Shown here piece by piece: positions 7,196 to 17,377 of a stretch of DNA of 64,000 nucleotides. Source of the DNA: Agrobacterium tumefaciens (GTDB lineage: Bacteria > Pseudomonadota > Alphaproteobacteria > Rhizobiales > Rhizobiaceae); NCBI RefSeq assembly GCF_013337285.1, contig NZ_SUPW01000003.1:534016-598015 (forward strand), read 5' to 3'. A program made the translations under genes and the position numbers. The notes below the pieces were generated by a model, which saw nothing but the letters and a program-made list of their open reading frames with translations, was not told where the DNA came from and did not search any database. Numbering within the stretch: position 1 is the stretch's first letter; each line of letters begins with the position of its first letter.

Positions 7196-8695
7196 CTAGT
7201 TTTCCCGCCGCGACAGGCAGCGGCCAACACTGTCCCGCCAGCCGGCAATGGCGTTTTTCCGTTCCGTTTCGTCCATGTTGGGAGCAAAACGCTGGTCACG
7301 TTTCCAGTGGGCGGCAAAGGCTTCGCGATCCGGCCAGATACCGGCACGGGAAGCCGCAAGCCAGGCGGCACCCAGGATAGTCGTCTCCAGAAAGACCGGC
7401 CGGTCTACCGGTGCAGCGAGAACATCGGCCAGCCGCTGCATGGTCCAATCGGAGGCAACCATACCGCCATCGACCCTTAGCACCGTCTTGCCATTGTCGC
7501 CTGCCCAGTCCTTGCGCATGGCGTCCAGCAGATCGAAAGTCTGATAGGCAACGCTTTCCAGCGCTGCGCGCGCAAATTCCGCAGGTCCCGTGCCGCGCGT
7601 CAGGCCGAAGATCGCTCCGCGCGCCTCCGCATCCCAATAGGGCGCACCAAGCCCGGTAAAGGCCGGAACCAGATAGACACGCTGATTGGGATCAGCCTTT
7701 TCGGCAAGCGCGCTAACTTCGGAGGCGACCGAGATGAAACCGAGTTCATCCCGCAGCCATTGCACCGCCGCACCGGCAATGAAGATCGAGCCTTCGAGCG
7801 CATAGGTCGTAACGCCGTCCAGACGGTAAGCAATCGTCGTCAACAGCCGGTTGGTGGAGGTGACACGATCCGTGCCAGTGTTGAGAAGCGCGAAACAACC
7901 GGTGCCGTAGGTCGATTTCATCATGCCCGGCTCGAAGCAGGCATTGCCGATCACCGCCGCCTGCTGATCGCCCGCAACGCCAAGGATCGGGATTTCCGCG
8001 CCCAGAAGCGCCTTGTCCGTCACGCCGAAATCGGCAGCGCAATCCAGCACCTCCGGCAGCATGGCGCGGGGAATGTCGAGGATCGACAGCAGCTCCTCGT
8101 CCCAGGCATTGTCTTCGATATTGTAGATCAGCGTTCGCGAGGCGTTGGTGGCGTCGGTCACATGGCGGCGGCCGCCGGTGAGGCGATAGATCAGAAAACT
8201 ATCGACCGTGCCAAAGCAGATGTCTCCCTTTTCCGCCTTTTCGCGAAGGCCGCTGACGCTATCCAGAAGCCATTTCAGTTTGGTGCCGGAAAAATAGGGA
8301 TCAAGCAGCAACCCGGTCTTTTTCGAAAACAGCGGCTCCAGCCCCCGGCGTTTCAAATCTTCGCAAATGGGCGCAGCACGGCGATCCTGCCAGACCACAG
8401 CCCGGTGCACGGCCTCGCCAGTGTTGCGATCCCATAGCACGGTCGTTTCGCGCTGGTTGGTGATGCCGATCGCCTCGATGTCGGAAGCGGCAATGCCGGC
8501 ATCGGCAAGCGCCAGCCGGATTGTTTCAAGCACGCTTTTCCAGATATCCTCTGCATCGTGCTCGACCCAGCCGGAGGCCGGAAAATGCTGCGGAAATTCT
8601 CGCTGTCCGACACCGATCACCCGCATGTCGCGGTCAAAGACCATCGACCGTGTCGATGTCGTCCCCTGATCGATCGCCAGAATATAACCGCCCAT
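7196..8695 (-). CDS. glpK: Glycerol kinase
   Basis: A 499-residue FGGY-family kinase that phosphorylates glycerol to sn-glycerol 3-phosphate in the cytoplasm. The N-terminal phosphate-binding loop is [10 protein letters not shown] (residues 7-16). [12 protein letters not shown] and the family segment [20 protein letters not shown] are typical of GlpK, and the length is normal. A GGAG ribosome site precedes the ATG. It is the last gene of the glp operon, so its product feeds GlpD encoded upstream. A stable hairpin lies between it and glpV. Assignment is secure by sequence and context. Confidence 0.96.
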   Translation of the reverse strand: MGGYILAIDQGTTSTRSMVFDRDMRVIGVGQREFPQHFPASGWVEHDAEDIWKSVLETIRLALADAGIAASDIEAIGITNQRETTVLWDRNTGEAVHRAVVWQDRRAAPICEDLKRRGLEPLFSKKTGLLLDPYFSGTKLKWLLDSVSGLREKAEKGDICFGTVDSFLIYRLTGGRRHVTDATNASRTLIYNIEDNAWDEELLSILDIPRAMLPEVLDCAADFGVTDKALLGAEIPILGVAGDQQAAVIGNACFEPGMMKSTYGTGCFALLNTGTDRVTSTNRLLTTIAYRLDGVTTYALEGSIFIAGAAVQWLRDELGFISVASEVSALAEKADPNQRVYLVPAFTGLGAPYWDAEARGAIFGLTRGTGPAEFARAALESVAYQTFDLLDAMRKDWAGDNGKTVLRVDGGMVASDWTMQRLADVLAAPVDRPVFLETTILGAAWLAASRAGIWPDREAFAAHWKRDQRFAPNMDETERKNAIAGWRDSVGRCLSRREN

Positions 8696-8721
8696 ATTTC
8701 ACTCCCTTTCAAACGCAATCA

Positions 8722-8742
8722 CGGGGCGGCAAAGCCGCCCCG
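8722..8742 (-). other. Stable intercistronic hairpin after glpV
   Basis: CGGGGCGGC and GCCGCCCCG form a perfect 9-bp GC stem with a three-base loop, 20 bases past the glpV stop and before glpK. No T run follows on the minus strand. It is therefore better read as an mRNA-protecting 3' hairpin that raises binding-protein output than as a terminator. Confidence 0.6.
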
Positions 8743-8764
8743 ATTTTAAGATTTCACGCAGACA

Positions 8765-10486
<1,722 letters not shown>

Positions 10487-10561
10487 ATCAGTCCTCCCAG
10501 GGGTTGCGATTGCATGAAGTCCTCCAGTGCGGTTTTCCTCCGCCGCACCGTTCTTTCTGCT

Positions 10562-10855
10562 CTAGACGAAACGGAAAACGCCGATGGCGTAGACCATGGA
10601 CAGAGCGAGAGCCCACCACAGGTTCGGGCCGACCAGCCCGAGCCATGCGAGATGAATGAAAGCGCTGCCAAGCAGCGAAATGAACAGCCGGTCGCCGCGC
10701 GTGGTCTCAAAGCGCAAGAGACCGAAGCGGGGATTGCCGCCGGGCGAGAAATATTCCCAGAACCACATGCCGACGAGCAGCACGGCGATGGCGCAGAAAA
10801 ATGCGGCTGTCTGCCAAGTCCACGCCATCCAGGTAAAATCGGGCATCTTCGTCAT
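10562..10855 (-). CDS. glpU: Small integral membrane protein GlpU (DUF2160)
   Basis: A 97-residue membrane protein with three hydrophobic segments (about residues 11-30, 52-70 and 74-95). It is always found, as far as I know, inside rhizobial glycerol ABC operons. GlpU is thought to belong to the importer, but its role is not established. The start chosen (MTKMPDFTWMAW) follows the glpQ stop by two bases; a longer reading frame overlapping glpQ has shadow-like arginine-rich sequence and is rejected. No charged catalytic motif is visible, so a structural or stabilising subunit is more likely than an enzyme. Confidence 0.85.
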   Translation of the reverse strand: MTKMPDFTWMAWTWQTAAFFCAIAVLLVGMWFWEYFSPGGNPRFGLLRFETTRGDRLFISLLGSAFIHLAWLGLVGPNLWWALALSMVYAIGVFRFV

Positions 10856-10857
10856 GG

Positions 10858-11769
10858 TCAAACCCTCCCCAGCGCAAAGCCCTTGGCGATGTAATTGCGC
10901 ACGAACCAGATCACCAGCGCGCCCGGAATGAGTGTCAGCACACCGGCGGCGGCAAGCAGACCCCAGTCCATACCAGCGGCGGACACGGTTCGCGTCATCG
11001 TCGCGGCGATCGGCTTGGCGTCCGTCGTCGTTAACGTGCGGGCGATCAGAAGCTCGACCCACGAGAACATGAAGCTGAAGAAGCAGGCCACACCGATGCC
11101 GGAGGCGATGAGCGGCATGAAAATCTTCACGAAGAATTTCGGGAAAGAATAGCCGTCAATATAAGCGGTTTCGTCGATTTCCTTCGGCACGCCGGACATG
11201 AAACCTTCAAGAATCCACACCGCCAACGGTACGTTGAACAGGCAATGCGCCAGTGCGACCGCGATATGCGTGTCGATCAGCCCGAACGCCGAATACAGCT
11301 GGAAGAAGGGCAACGCAAAGACGGCGGGCGGCGCCATGCGGTTGGTCAAAAGCCAGAAGAACAGGTGCTTGTCACCGAGAAAACGGTAACGGGAGAAGGC
11401 ATAGGCCGCCGGAAGTGCTGCCGCTACCGAAATCACCATGTTCATGACGACGTAGATGATCGAGTTGATGTAACCCGAATACCAGGAGGAATCGGTAAAG
11501 ATCGTCCGGTAGTTCTGCAGCGTCGGCTGGTGCGGATAAAGCGTCATGGACGAGACGATTTCCGCATTCGTCTTGAAACTCATATTGACGAGCCAATAGA
11601 TCGGCACCAGCAGAAGGATGATGTAGATTGTCGGCACCAGCCAGGAAAAGCGTGATGGTCCGTGGCGGCGGCGCGAGCGTGCGGCAACACCTGATAATCC
11701 CGCCGAAGCAGCTTTTACAGGCGAATTTCCCATCCGTTCCACGCTTGCCGTGACATCAGAGGCGCTCAT
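10858..11769 (-). CDS. glpQ: Glycerol ABC transporter permease GlpQ
   Basis: A 303-residue permease of the MalG/carbohydrate-importer type. After a basic cytoplasmic N-terminus of about 40 residues come six membrane segments. The EAA loop is EIDETAYIDGYSFPKFF, which docks on an ATPase subunit. With GlpP it forms the transmembrane heterodimer. It starts three bases after the glpP stop, so translation is tightly coupled. The symbol follows rhizobial usage and must not be confused with glycerophosphodiester phosphodiesterase, also called GlpQ. Confidence 0.9.
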   Translation of the reverse strand: MSASDVTASVERMGNSPVKAASAGLSGVAARSRRRHGPSRFSWLVPTIYIILLLVPIYWLVNMSFKTNAEIVSSMTLYPHQPTLQNYRTIFTDSSWYSGYINSIIYVVMNMVISVAAALPAAYAFSRYRFLGDKHLFFWLLTNRMAPPAVFALPFFQLYSAFGLIDTHIAVALAHCLFNVPLAVWILEGFMSGVPKEIDETAYIDGYSFPKFFVKIFMPLIASGIGVACFFSFMFSWVELLIARTLTTTDAKPIAATMTRTVSAAGMDWGLLAAAGVLTLIPGALVIWFVRNYIAKGFALGRV

Positions 11770-11772
11770 GTC

Positions 11773-12639
11773 TCAAGTCTCCGCGTCGTGGCTGGTCATG
11801 ACGGTGTAGAACACCCAGGACAGCAGCAGGATGATGAGGAAGTAGATCAGCGACATGGCCGCCGCCGGCCCCAGATCGAACTGGCCGAGCGCCATCTTGA
11901 CGAGATCGATGGACAGGAAGGTGGTGGAATTGCCCGGGCCGCCGCCGGTGACGACGAAGGGCTCGGTATAGATCATGAAACTGTCCATGAAGCGCAGCAG
12001 GAAGGCGATCAGCAGCACCCGTTTCATCTTCGGCAGCTGGATGAACCGAAAGACCGCAAAACGCGATGCGCCATCGATCCTTGCTGCCTGGTAATAGGCA
12101 TCCGGAATGGAAACGAGGCTGGCATAACACAACAGCACGACAAGGCTTGTCCAGTGCCACACATCCATGACGACAACCGTGATCCATGCGTCGACCGGAT
12201 CGTTGACGTAGTTATAGTCCAGCCCGAGCTGATTGGCATAATAACCGAGCAGCCCGATATCGCTGCGACCGAACACCTGCCAGATGGTGCCGACGACATT
12301 CCACGGCACCAGAAGCGGCAACGCCATCGTTACGAGGCAGACCGGCACGCCGATACCGGATTTCGGCATCTTGAGCGCGATGAAAATGCCGAGCGGAATT
12401 TCAATCGCCAGGATGATGCCGGAAAATACCAGGTTACGCCCGAGAGCATTCCAGAAGCGATCGGAGCTAAGAATTTCCTGGAACCATTGTGTTCCCGCCC
12501 AGAAGAACTGATTGTTTCCGAAGGTGTCCTGCACCGAATAATTCACGACGGTCATTAGCGGAATGACGGCGGAAAAGGCGACCAGCACCAGAACCGGCAG
12601 CACCATGAACCACGCTTTGTTGTTCCAGCTCTTTTGCAT
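11773..12639 (-). CDS. glpP: Glycerol ABC transporter permease GlpP
   Basis: A 288-residue MalF-type permease with about six membrane segments. The EAA loop is YYQAARIDGASRFAVFRF, near residues 185-202. It partners with GlpQ in the inner membrane and receives glycerol from GlpV. The start lies two bases after the glpT stop. The first segment (MVLPVLVLVAFSAVIPLMTVV) starts close to the N-terminus, without the long periplasmic insertion seen in enteric MalF. Confidence 0.9.
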   Translation of the reverse strand: MQKSWNNKAWFMVLPVLVLVAFSAVIPLMTVVNYSVQDTFGNNQFFWAGTQWFQEILSSDRFWNALGRNLVFSGIILAIEIPLGIFIALKMPKSGIGVPVCLVTMALPLLVPWNVVGTIWQVFGRSDIGLLGYYANQLGLDYNYVNDPVDAWITVVVMDVWHWTSLVVLLCYASLVSIPDAYYQAARIDGASRFAVFRFIQLPKMKRVLLIAFLLRFMDSFMIYTEPFVVTGGGPGNSTTFLSIDLVKMALGQFDLGPAAAMSLIYFLIILLLSWVFYTVMTSHDAET

Positions 12640-12641
12640 GG

Positions 12642-13712
12642 TCAGGCCCCCATCTTCACACGCCAGGAATCGGCGAAGACGCCGATGGCGGCCGGGTCGA
12701 AGCGCACACCCGCTTCCGCCGGGATTTCCTCGTCTTCGGCAACGACGATCGCCAGCTTCTGGCCCGCGAACCGGGCGCGCACGATCTTCTGTCGGCCGAT
12801 ATCCTCGACCTTATCGACCGTGATGGGCATTCCACCCCGTTCCAGCCGGATAAACTCCGGGCGGACGCCGATCTCGATGCGCTGCGCGCCATCAACCTTC
12901 GGCACGCCGGCAAGCGGCACGCCGAGGCCGCCAACCATAGCGGTTGCGCCGTCTATCTTGGCGGGCAACACATTCATGCCGGGCGAGCCGATGAAATAAC
13001 CGACAAACGTGTGCCCCGGCCGCTCGAAAAGCTCGGCGGGCGTACCGATCTGGACGATCTGCCCGTCATACATGACCACCACCTTGTCGGCGAAGGTCAA
13101 CGCTTCGGTCTGGTCGTGGGTAACATAGACCATGGTGAAACCGGATTGCCGGTGCAGGCGCTTCAGCTGCGAGCGCAGCACCCATTTCATATGCGGGTCG
13201 ATCACCGTCAGCGGCTCGTCGAACAGGATCGCATTGACGTCGGAACGCACGAGCCCGCGCGCCAGTGAAATCTTCTGCTTTTGGTCCGCCGTCAGCCCAC
13301 GCGCATGGCGTTTGGCCATGCCGGAAAGATCGGTCATCTCAAGGATGTCCCGCACCCGCCGGTCCACCTCGGCTTCCGGCACATTCCGGTTGCGCAGCGG
13401 AAAGGCCAGATTGTCGTAGACCGTCATCGTGTCGTAGACGACCGGGAACTGGAACACCTGGGCGATATTGCGATCTTCGGTGGCAAGATCGGTAACATCT
13501 GTGCCGTCGAAAGCGATCCGGCCTTCGGACGGACGCAACAACCCGGAAATGATGTTGAGCAGCGTGGTCTTGCCGCAGCCGGAAGGTCCGAGCAGCGCAT
13601 AAGCGCCGCCATCCTGCCATTCGTGATGCACTTCTTTCAGGGCATAGTCGCCTGCAGCCTGCGCCTTGGCGTTATAGGCGTGGCGAATGTGATCGAGCGT
13701 GATGCGTGCCAT
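12642..13712 (-). CDS. glpT: Glycerol ABC transporter ATPase GlpT (degenerate signature)
   Basis: A 356-residue ATPase of the MalK/UgpC group with a C-terminal regulatory beta domain from about residue 240. Walker A is GPSGCGKTT (42-50), the Q-loop Gln88, Walker B AILFDEP with catalytic Glu166, and the switch His199 sits in YVTHDQ. The ABC signature is degenerate: LTADQ at residues 140-144 instead of LSGGQ. The partner GlpS has the opposite pattern, so the pair should have one working and one impaired ATP site. The frame is intact and neighbouring motifs are conserved, so a sequencing error is unlikely. Confidence 0.92.
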   Translation of the reverse strand: MARITLDHIRHAYNAKAQAAGDYALKEVHHEWQDGGAYALLGPSGCGKTTLLNIISGLLRPSEGRIAFDGTDVTDLATEDRNIAQVFQFPVVYDTMTVYDNLAFPLRNRNVPEAEVDRRVRDILEMTDLSGMAKRHARGLTADQKQKISLARGLVRSDVNAILFDEPLTVIDPHMKWVLRSQLKRLHRQSGFTMVYVTHDQTEALTFADKVVVMYDGQIVQIGTPAELFERPGHTFVGYFIGSPGMNVLPAKIDGATAMVGGLGVPLAGVPKVDGAQRIEIGVRPEFIRLERGGMPITVDKVEDIGRQKIVRARFAGQKLAIVVAEDEEIPAEAGVRFDPAAIGVFADSWRVKMGA

Positions 13713-13724
13713 GACCGATCTCCC

Positions 13725-14795
13725 TCAAGCCGCTTTGCCAATGGCGCGACCATTCGCGTCAAAGGCCATCAGATGTCGCGTATCGAGAAACAGCTCGATG
13801 TCCCTGTCCGGTTCGATATCGTGAATGCCGTGCGCCAGCATGACCCAGCGCCGGCCCGAAAATTCCACATGCACGAAGCTCTCCGATCCGGCGATTTCCG
13901 AAATCAGCGTCCGCGCCCGGATGGATTGCCGCGCCTCTCCCTTCGCATAGGGGAAAAGATGGTGCGGCTGGAAGGCGATGGTCACCGGGCCATCCGGCAT
14001 GGCGGCAAGATGCGCTGGAACGGCCACCACGGCATGCTCGGCGCGGGTGAAAGCGCCGCCCGTCTTGACGACCTCGATGGTGTTCAGCGGCGGATCGGCA
14101 AAAATTTCCGCCGTCACGATATCCACCGGATGCCGGTAAACATCGATCGTGCGGCTGAACTGCGTTATCCGCCCTTCGTTGAGCGTCGCGGTATTGCCGC
14201 CCAGCAGCAGCGCCTCGGAAGGTTCAGTGGTGGCATAAACGAAGATCGCGCCGGATTCCGCAAAGATGCGCGGCAGCTCTTCGCGCAGTTCCTCGCGCAG
14301 TTTGTAATCGAGATTGGCCAGCGGCTCATCGAGCAGCACCAGATTGGCATTCTTGACGATGGCGCGGGCAAGCGCCGTGCGCTGTTGCTGGCCACCGGAA
14401 AGATTGAGAGGCGTCCGGTCGAGAAAGGGCGTCAGCCTCAAAAGCTCAGCGGCTTTCCTGACCTCCCTGTCGATCGTCGCCTGATCTTTGCCGGCGACCC
14501 GCATCGGCGAGGCGATGTTTTCGTAAACGCTGAGTGCGGGATAGTTGATGAACTGCTGATAGACCATGGCGACGTTGCGCTTCTGCACCGGCCAGCCCGT
14601 CACGTCCTCACCGTTGAAAAGGATCGATCCACCGCTCGGCTTGTCCAGCCCGGCCATCAGCCGCATCAGCGTCGTCTTGCCCGAAAGTGTCGGTCCAAGC
14701 AGGACGTTCAGGCTTCCGCGCTGCAACGTCAGATCGGTCGGGTGAATATGATATTCACCGCCGGCCATCTTCGAGACGTTTCGCAATTCAAGCAT
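13725..14795 (-). CDS. glpS: Glycerol ABC transporter ATPase GlpS (lost switch His)
   Basis: A 356-residue ATPase, the paralogue and partner of GlpT. Walker A is GPTLSGKT (34-41), the Q-loop Gln80, a canonical LSGGQ signature (132-136), and Walker B LVLLDEP with Glu157. The switch region reads YATTEPSEA where GlpT has YVTHDQTEA, so the H-loop histidine is replaced by Thr190. A C-terminal regulatory domain follows from about residue 240. The gene lies 12 bases before glpT in the operon and 37 bases after glpD. Confidence 0.92.
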   Translation of the reverse strand: MLELRNVSKMAGGEYHIHPTDLTLQRGSLNVLLGPTLSGKTTLMRLMAGLDKPSGGSILFNGEDVTGWPVQKRNVAMVYQQFINYPALSVYENIASPMRVAGKDQATIDREVRKAAELLRLTPFLDRTPLNLSGGQQQRTALARAIVKNANLVLLDEPLANLDYKLREELREELPRIFAESGAIFVYATTEPSEALLLGGNTATLNEGRITQFSRTIDVYRHPVDIVTAEIFADPPLNTIEVVKTGGAFTRAEHAVVAVPAHLAAMPDGPVTIAFQPHHLFPYAKGEARQSIRARTLISEIAGSESFVHVEFSGRRWVMLAHGIHDIEPDRDIELFLDTRHLMAFDANGRAIGKAA

Positions 14796-14832
14796 GGTGA
14801 TCCAAAGCCTCCTCCGCTTTTCGATCGGATCG

Positions 14833-16356
14833 TCAGATTGCCTTCAAGCGTTCCCCTGCAATGTCTTCGATATAATCCTCCAGCCCGCGCACCTCTTCAG
14901 GGGTGAAAAAAAGCCCCTGCTTGGTACGGCGCCACAGAATATCCTCCGCCGTCAGCGCCCATTCCCGCGCCATCAGCCAGCGAACCTCAACCTCATAAAG
15001 CGTGCCGCCGAAATGACGGCCCAGTGCTGCGATCTCCCCCGCACTGCCGATTATCGACACGGCATCCGTTCCGTAACAGCGGACAAGCCGCCCGGCATGA
15101 CGCTCTTCGAGGAAGGGGTAACGCGACCGCAAGGCCGAAACCTCCGCGGCATAGGCCTCGGCACCGAAGTTCCCGCCCGGCAAATGCGAGCCCGCCGTCC
15201 AGGGCGCACCCTTTTCACCCAGCGCATCGCCGATTTTTTCAAGAGCATGTTCGGCAAGCCGCCGATAAGTGGTGAGCTTGCCGCCGAAAATATTGAGCAA
15301 AGGTGCTTCCCCCTCCGCTCCATCAGTTTTCAGCACATAATCGCGGGTCGCTTCCTGCGCTTTCGACGCGCCGTCGTCAAACAGCGGCCGCACGCCGGAA
15401 TAGGTCCAGACGATATCGTCCTGCGTCACCGGCTCGGCGAAATATTCGCTGGCCGCGCTGCAAAGATAGCTGATTTCCTCCGCGGTGATCTTAACAGCGC
15501 GGGGGTCGGCGGTATAGTCGCGATCCGTCGTACCGATCAGTGTAAAATCCTGTTCGTAAGGGATGGCGAAGATGATGCGCCCGTCCGGATTCTGGAAGAA
15601 ATAGGCGCGCGGATCGGCAAACTTCTTGCGCACGATGATATGGCTGCCCTGCACGAGGCGGACATTGTGAACGTTGTTTTTCCCGAATGTTGAAGCCAGA
15701 ACCTTGTCCACCCATGGCCCGGCGGCATTTACCAGCATGCGCGCCCGGTAGGTCGCGGTTTCGCCGGCAGCACCCTTGGTTTCGACCCGCCAGAATGCGC
15801 CTTCGCGTCGCGCCGAAACCACCTGTGTGCGGTTGAGGATCAAAGCGCCACGATCGGCGGCATCGCGGGCGTTCAGCACCACAAGCCGGGCATCGTCCAC
15901 CCAGCCATCGGAATATTCGAAAGCGCGGGCGAAAATCGGTTTCAGCGGTTTTCCGGCGGGATCGCGGCGCAGATCGAGCGAACGGGTCGCGGGCAGAAGC
16001 TTACGGCCGCCGAGGTGATCATAGAGAAAAAGTCCGAGACGCACGAGCCAGGCCGGACGCACGCCGCCCTTCTGGAATGGCAGAACGAAACGCATGGGCC
16101 AGATAATGTGCGGCGCCATGGCCCACAGCACCTCACGCTCCATCAGCGCCTCGCGCACCAGACGAAACTCGTAATGTTCAAGATAGCGCAAACCGCCATG
16201 GATGAGTTTGGTTGCCGCTGAAGAGGTGCCGGAGGCAAAATCGTTCATTTCCGCAAGTGCGACGGAGTAACCTCTGCCAATGGCATCACGCGCAATACCA
16301 CAGCCATTGATGCCGCCGCCGATCACGAAAATATCGTGGATTGCCTCGTCAGACAT
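14833..16356 (-). CDS. glpD: Aerobic glycerol-3-phosphate dehydrogenase
   Basis: A 507-residue FAD enzyme oxidising sn-glycerol 3-phosphate to dihydroxyacetone phosphate and passing electrons to membrane quinone. The N-terminal FAD-binding motif is VIGGGINGCGIARDAIGRG (residues 11-29). The GlpD signatures GTSSAATKLIHGGLRYLEHY and the C-terminal dehydrogenase domain WLMAREWALTAEDILWRR are present; length matches the bacterial enzyme. It is the first structural gene of the operon, with AT-rich regulatory sequence upstream. Together with GlpK it carries imported glycerol into lower glycolysis. Confidence 0.95.
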   Translation of the reverse strand: MSDEAIHDIFVIGGGINGCGIARDAIGRGYSVALAEMNDFASGTSSAATKLIHGGLRYLEHYEFRLVREALMEREVLWAMAPHIIWPMRFVLPFQKGGVRPAWLVRLGLFLYDHLGGRKLLPATRSLDLRRDPAGKPLKPIFARAFEYSDGWVDDARLVVLNARDAADRGALILNRTQVVSARREGAFWRVETKGAAGETATYRARMLVNAAGPWVDKVLASTFGKNNVHNVRLVQGSHIIVRKKFADPRAYFFQNPDGRIIFAIPYEQDFTLIGTTDRDYTADPRAVKITAEEISYLCSAASEYFAEPVTQDDIVWTYSGVRPLFDDGASKAQEATRDYVLKTDGAEGEAPLLNIFGGKLTTYRRLAEHALEKIGDALGEKGAPWTAGSHLPGGNFGAEAYAAEVSALRSRYPFLEERHAGRLVRCYGTDAVSIIGSAGEIAALGRHFGGTLYEVEVRWLMAREWALTAEDILWRRTKQGLFFTPEEVRGLEDYIEDIAGERLKAI

Positions 16357-16463
16357 GAATTCTCCCGCACTTTCATCGACGCTCTCCTCATCGATATATT
16401 GAAAGCACGATCATCTAATTCGAAGACAAAACGAATGTCAAACGAAATTCCAATGGCGCAGGA
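16357..16463 (-). promoter_or_regulatory. Promoter/operator region of the glpD operon
   Basis: An AT-rich 107-base gap between glpR and glpD. It contains the tandem AACGAAT / AACGAAA words (about 16430-16447), like the AACGAAAA arm seen upstream of glpR, which makes GlpR binding here plausible. No clean -35/-10 pair stands out by eye. Confidence 0.45.
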
Positions 16464-17237
16464 TCAGGTCTCCCGCGCCTCGGTTTCAATCAGTCGGACG
16501 TCATGATCGGCACAGATGGAGCGGATCGAATCAACAGGACAATGATCGGTAATAAAGGTATGCACCTGCGAAAGATGACCGATGCGCACCGGGGCAGTGC
16601 GCTCGAATTTGAGCGAATCCGACACCAGAATGACATGGCGGGCATTGGAGATGATCGCCTGCGCGACCTTGACCTCGCGGAAGTCGAAATCCAGCAACGC
16701 GCCGTCCTCATCGATGGCCGAAACGCCGATGACGGCGAAATCGACCTTGAACTGGCGGATGAAATCCACCGCCGCCTCACCGACGATACCGCCATCAGAA
16801 CCGCGCACCACGCCGCCGGCAATCACCACCTCGATGCCGGGGAAGACCCGCAACCTGTTGGCAACATTGATATTGTTGGTAATGACCATCAATTCGTGGT
16901 GGTCCGCCAGCGCTTCACCCACCGACTCGGTCGTTGTGCCGATGTTGATAAAGAGCGACGAGTTGTTGGGGATGAGGGCAGCGGCAGCGGCCCCGATAGC
17001 CTGTTTTTCGACAGAAGCAATCGCGCGGCGCGCCTCGTATTTGACGTTTTCATTGCCGCTTGGAAAAAGTGCGCCGCCATGGATGCGCGTCAGCACCCTG
17101 GTATCGCAGAGATCGTTCAGGTCCTTGCGGATCGTCTGGGGGGTCACCGAAAAGCGCGCCGCCAGCTCGTCGACCAGTACCCGCCCGTTCGCTTTCGCCA
17201 GCGCAACGATTTCATCCTGACGCGGTGTGAGCAGCAT
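16464..17237 (-). CDS. glpR: DeoR-family glycerol regulon repressor
   Basis: A 257-residue DeoR-family regulator. The N-terminal helix-turn-helix spans about residues 6-57 (LAARFSVTPQTIRKDLNDLCD). The C-terminal effector domain carries the family INIGTTTESV phosphate-binding segment and the later VADFAVIG-type motif (VDFAVIGVSAIDEDG). GlpR proteins repress glycerol genes and are released by glycerol 3-phosphate. The gene precedes glpD in the same direction and has its own operator-like inverted repeat upstream, so it is probably autoregulated. Confidence 0.88.
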   Translation of the reverse strand: MLLTPRQDEIVALAKANGRVLVDELAARFSVTPQTIRKDLNDLCDTRVLTRIHGGALFPSGNENVKYEARRAIASVEKQAIGAAAAALIPNNSSLFINIGTTTESVGEALADHHELMVITNNINVANRLRVFPGIEVVIAGGVVRGSDGGIVGEAAVDFIRQFKVDFAVIGVSAIDEDGALLDFDFREVKVAQAIISNARHVILVSDSLKFERTAPVRIGHLSQVHTFITDHCPVDSIRSICADHDVRLIETEARET

Positions 17238-17261
17238 TTCACCCTCCCTTCTCTTTCAATT

Positions 17262-17290
17262 TTTTCGTTTTATTGAAGAGCGAACGAAAA
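17262..17290. promoter_or_regulatory. Candidate GlpR operator upstream of glpR
   Basis: A perfect 8-base inverted repeat, TTTTCGTT (17262-17269) and AACGAAAA (17283-17290), separated by 13 bases, lies 25 bases before the glpR start. DeoR/GlpR operators commonly contain TTTCG/CGAAA words. The rest of this gap up to cysG holds nothing recognisable. Confidence 0.5.
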
Positions 17291-17377
17291 ACCAATGTCA
17301 AGGGAAGGTTTGTAGTAGTGCGTTCTACCTGTCTGTGAATATGTCTGAAACACGCAACAACGTTGAGCGCAAACTTA

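Noticed and set aside
13281..14906. 541-codon open frame on the plus strand
   Set aside because: It spans the antisense of glpT and glpS, whose motifs are unmistakable; shadow frame.
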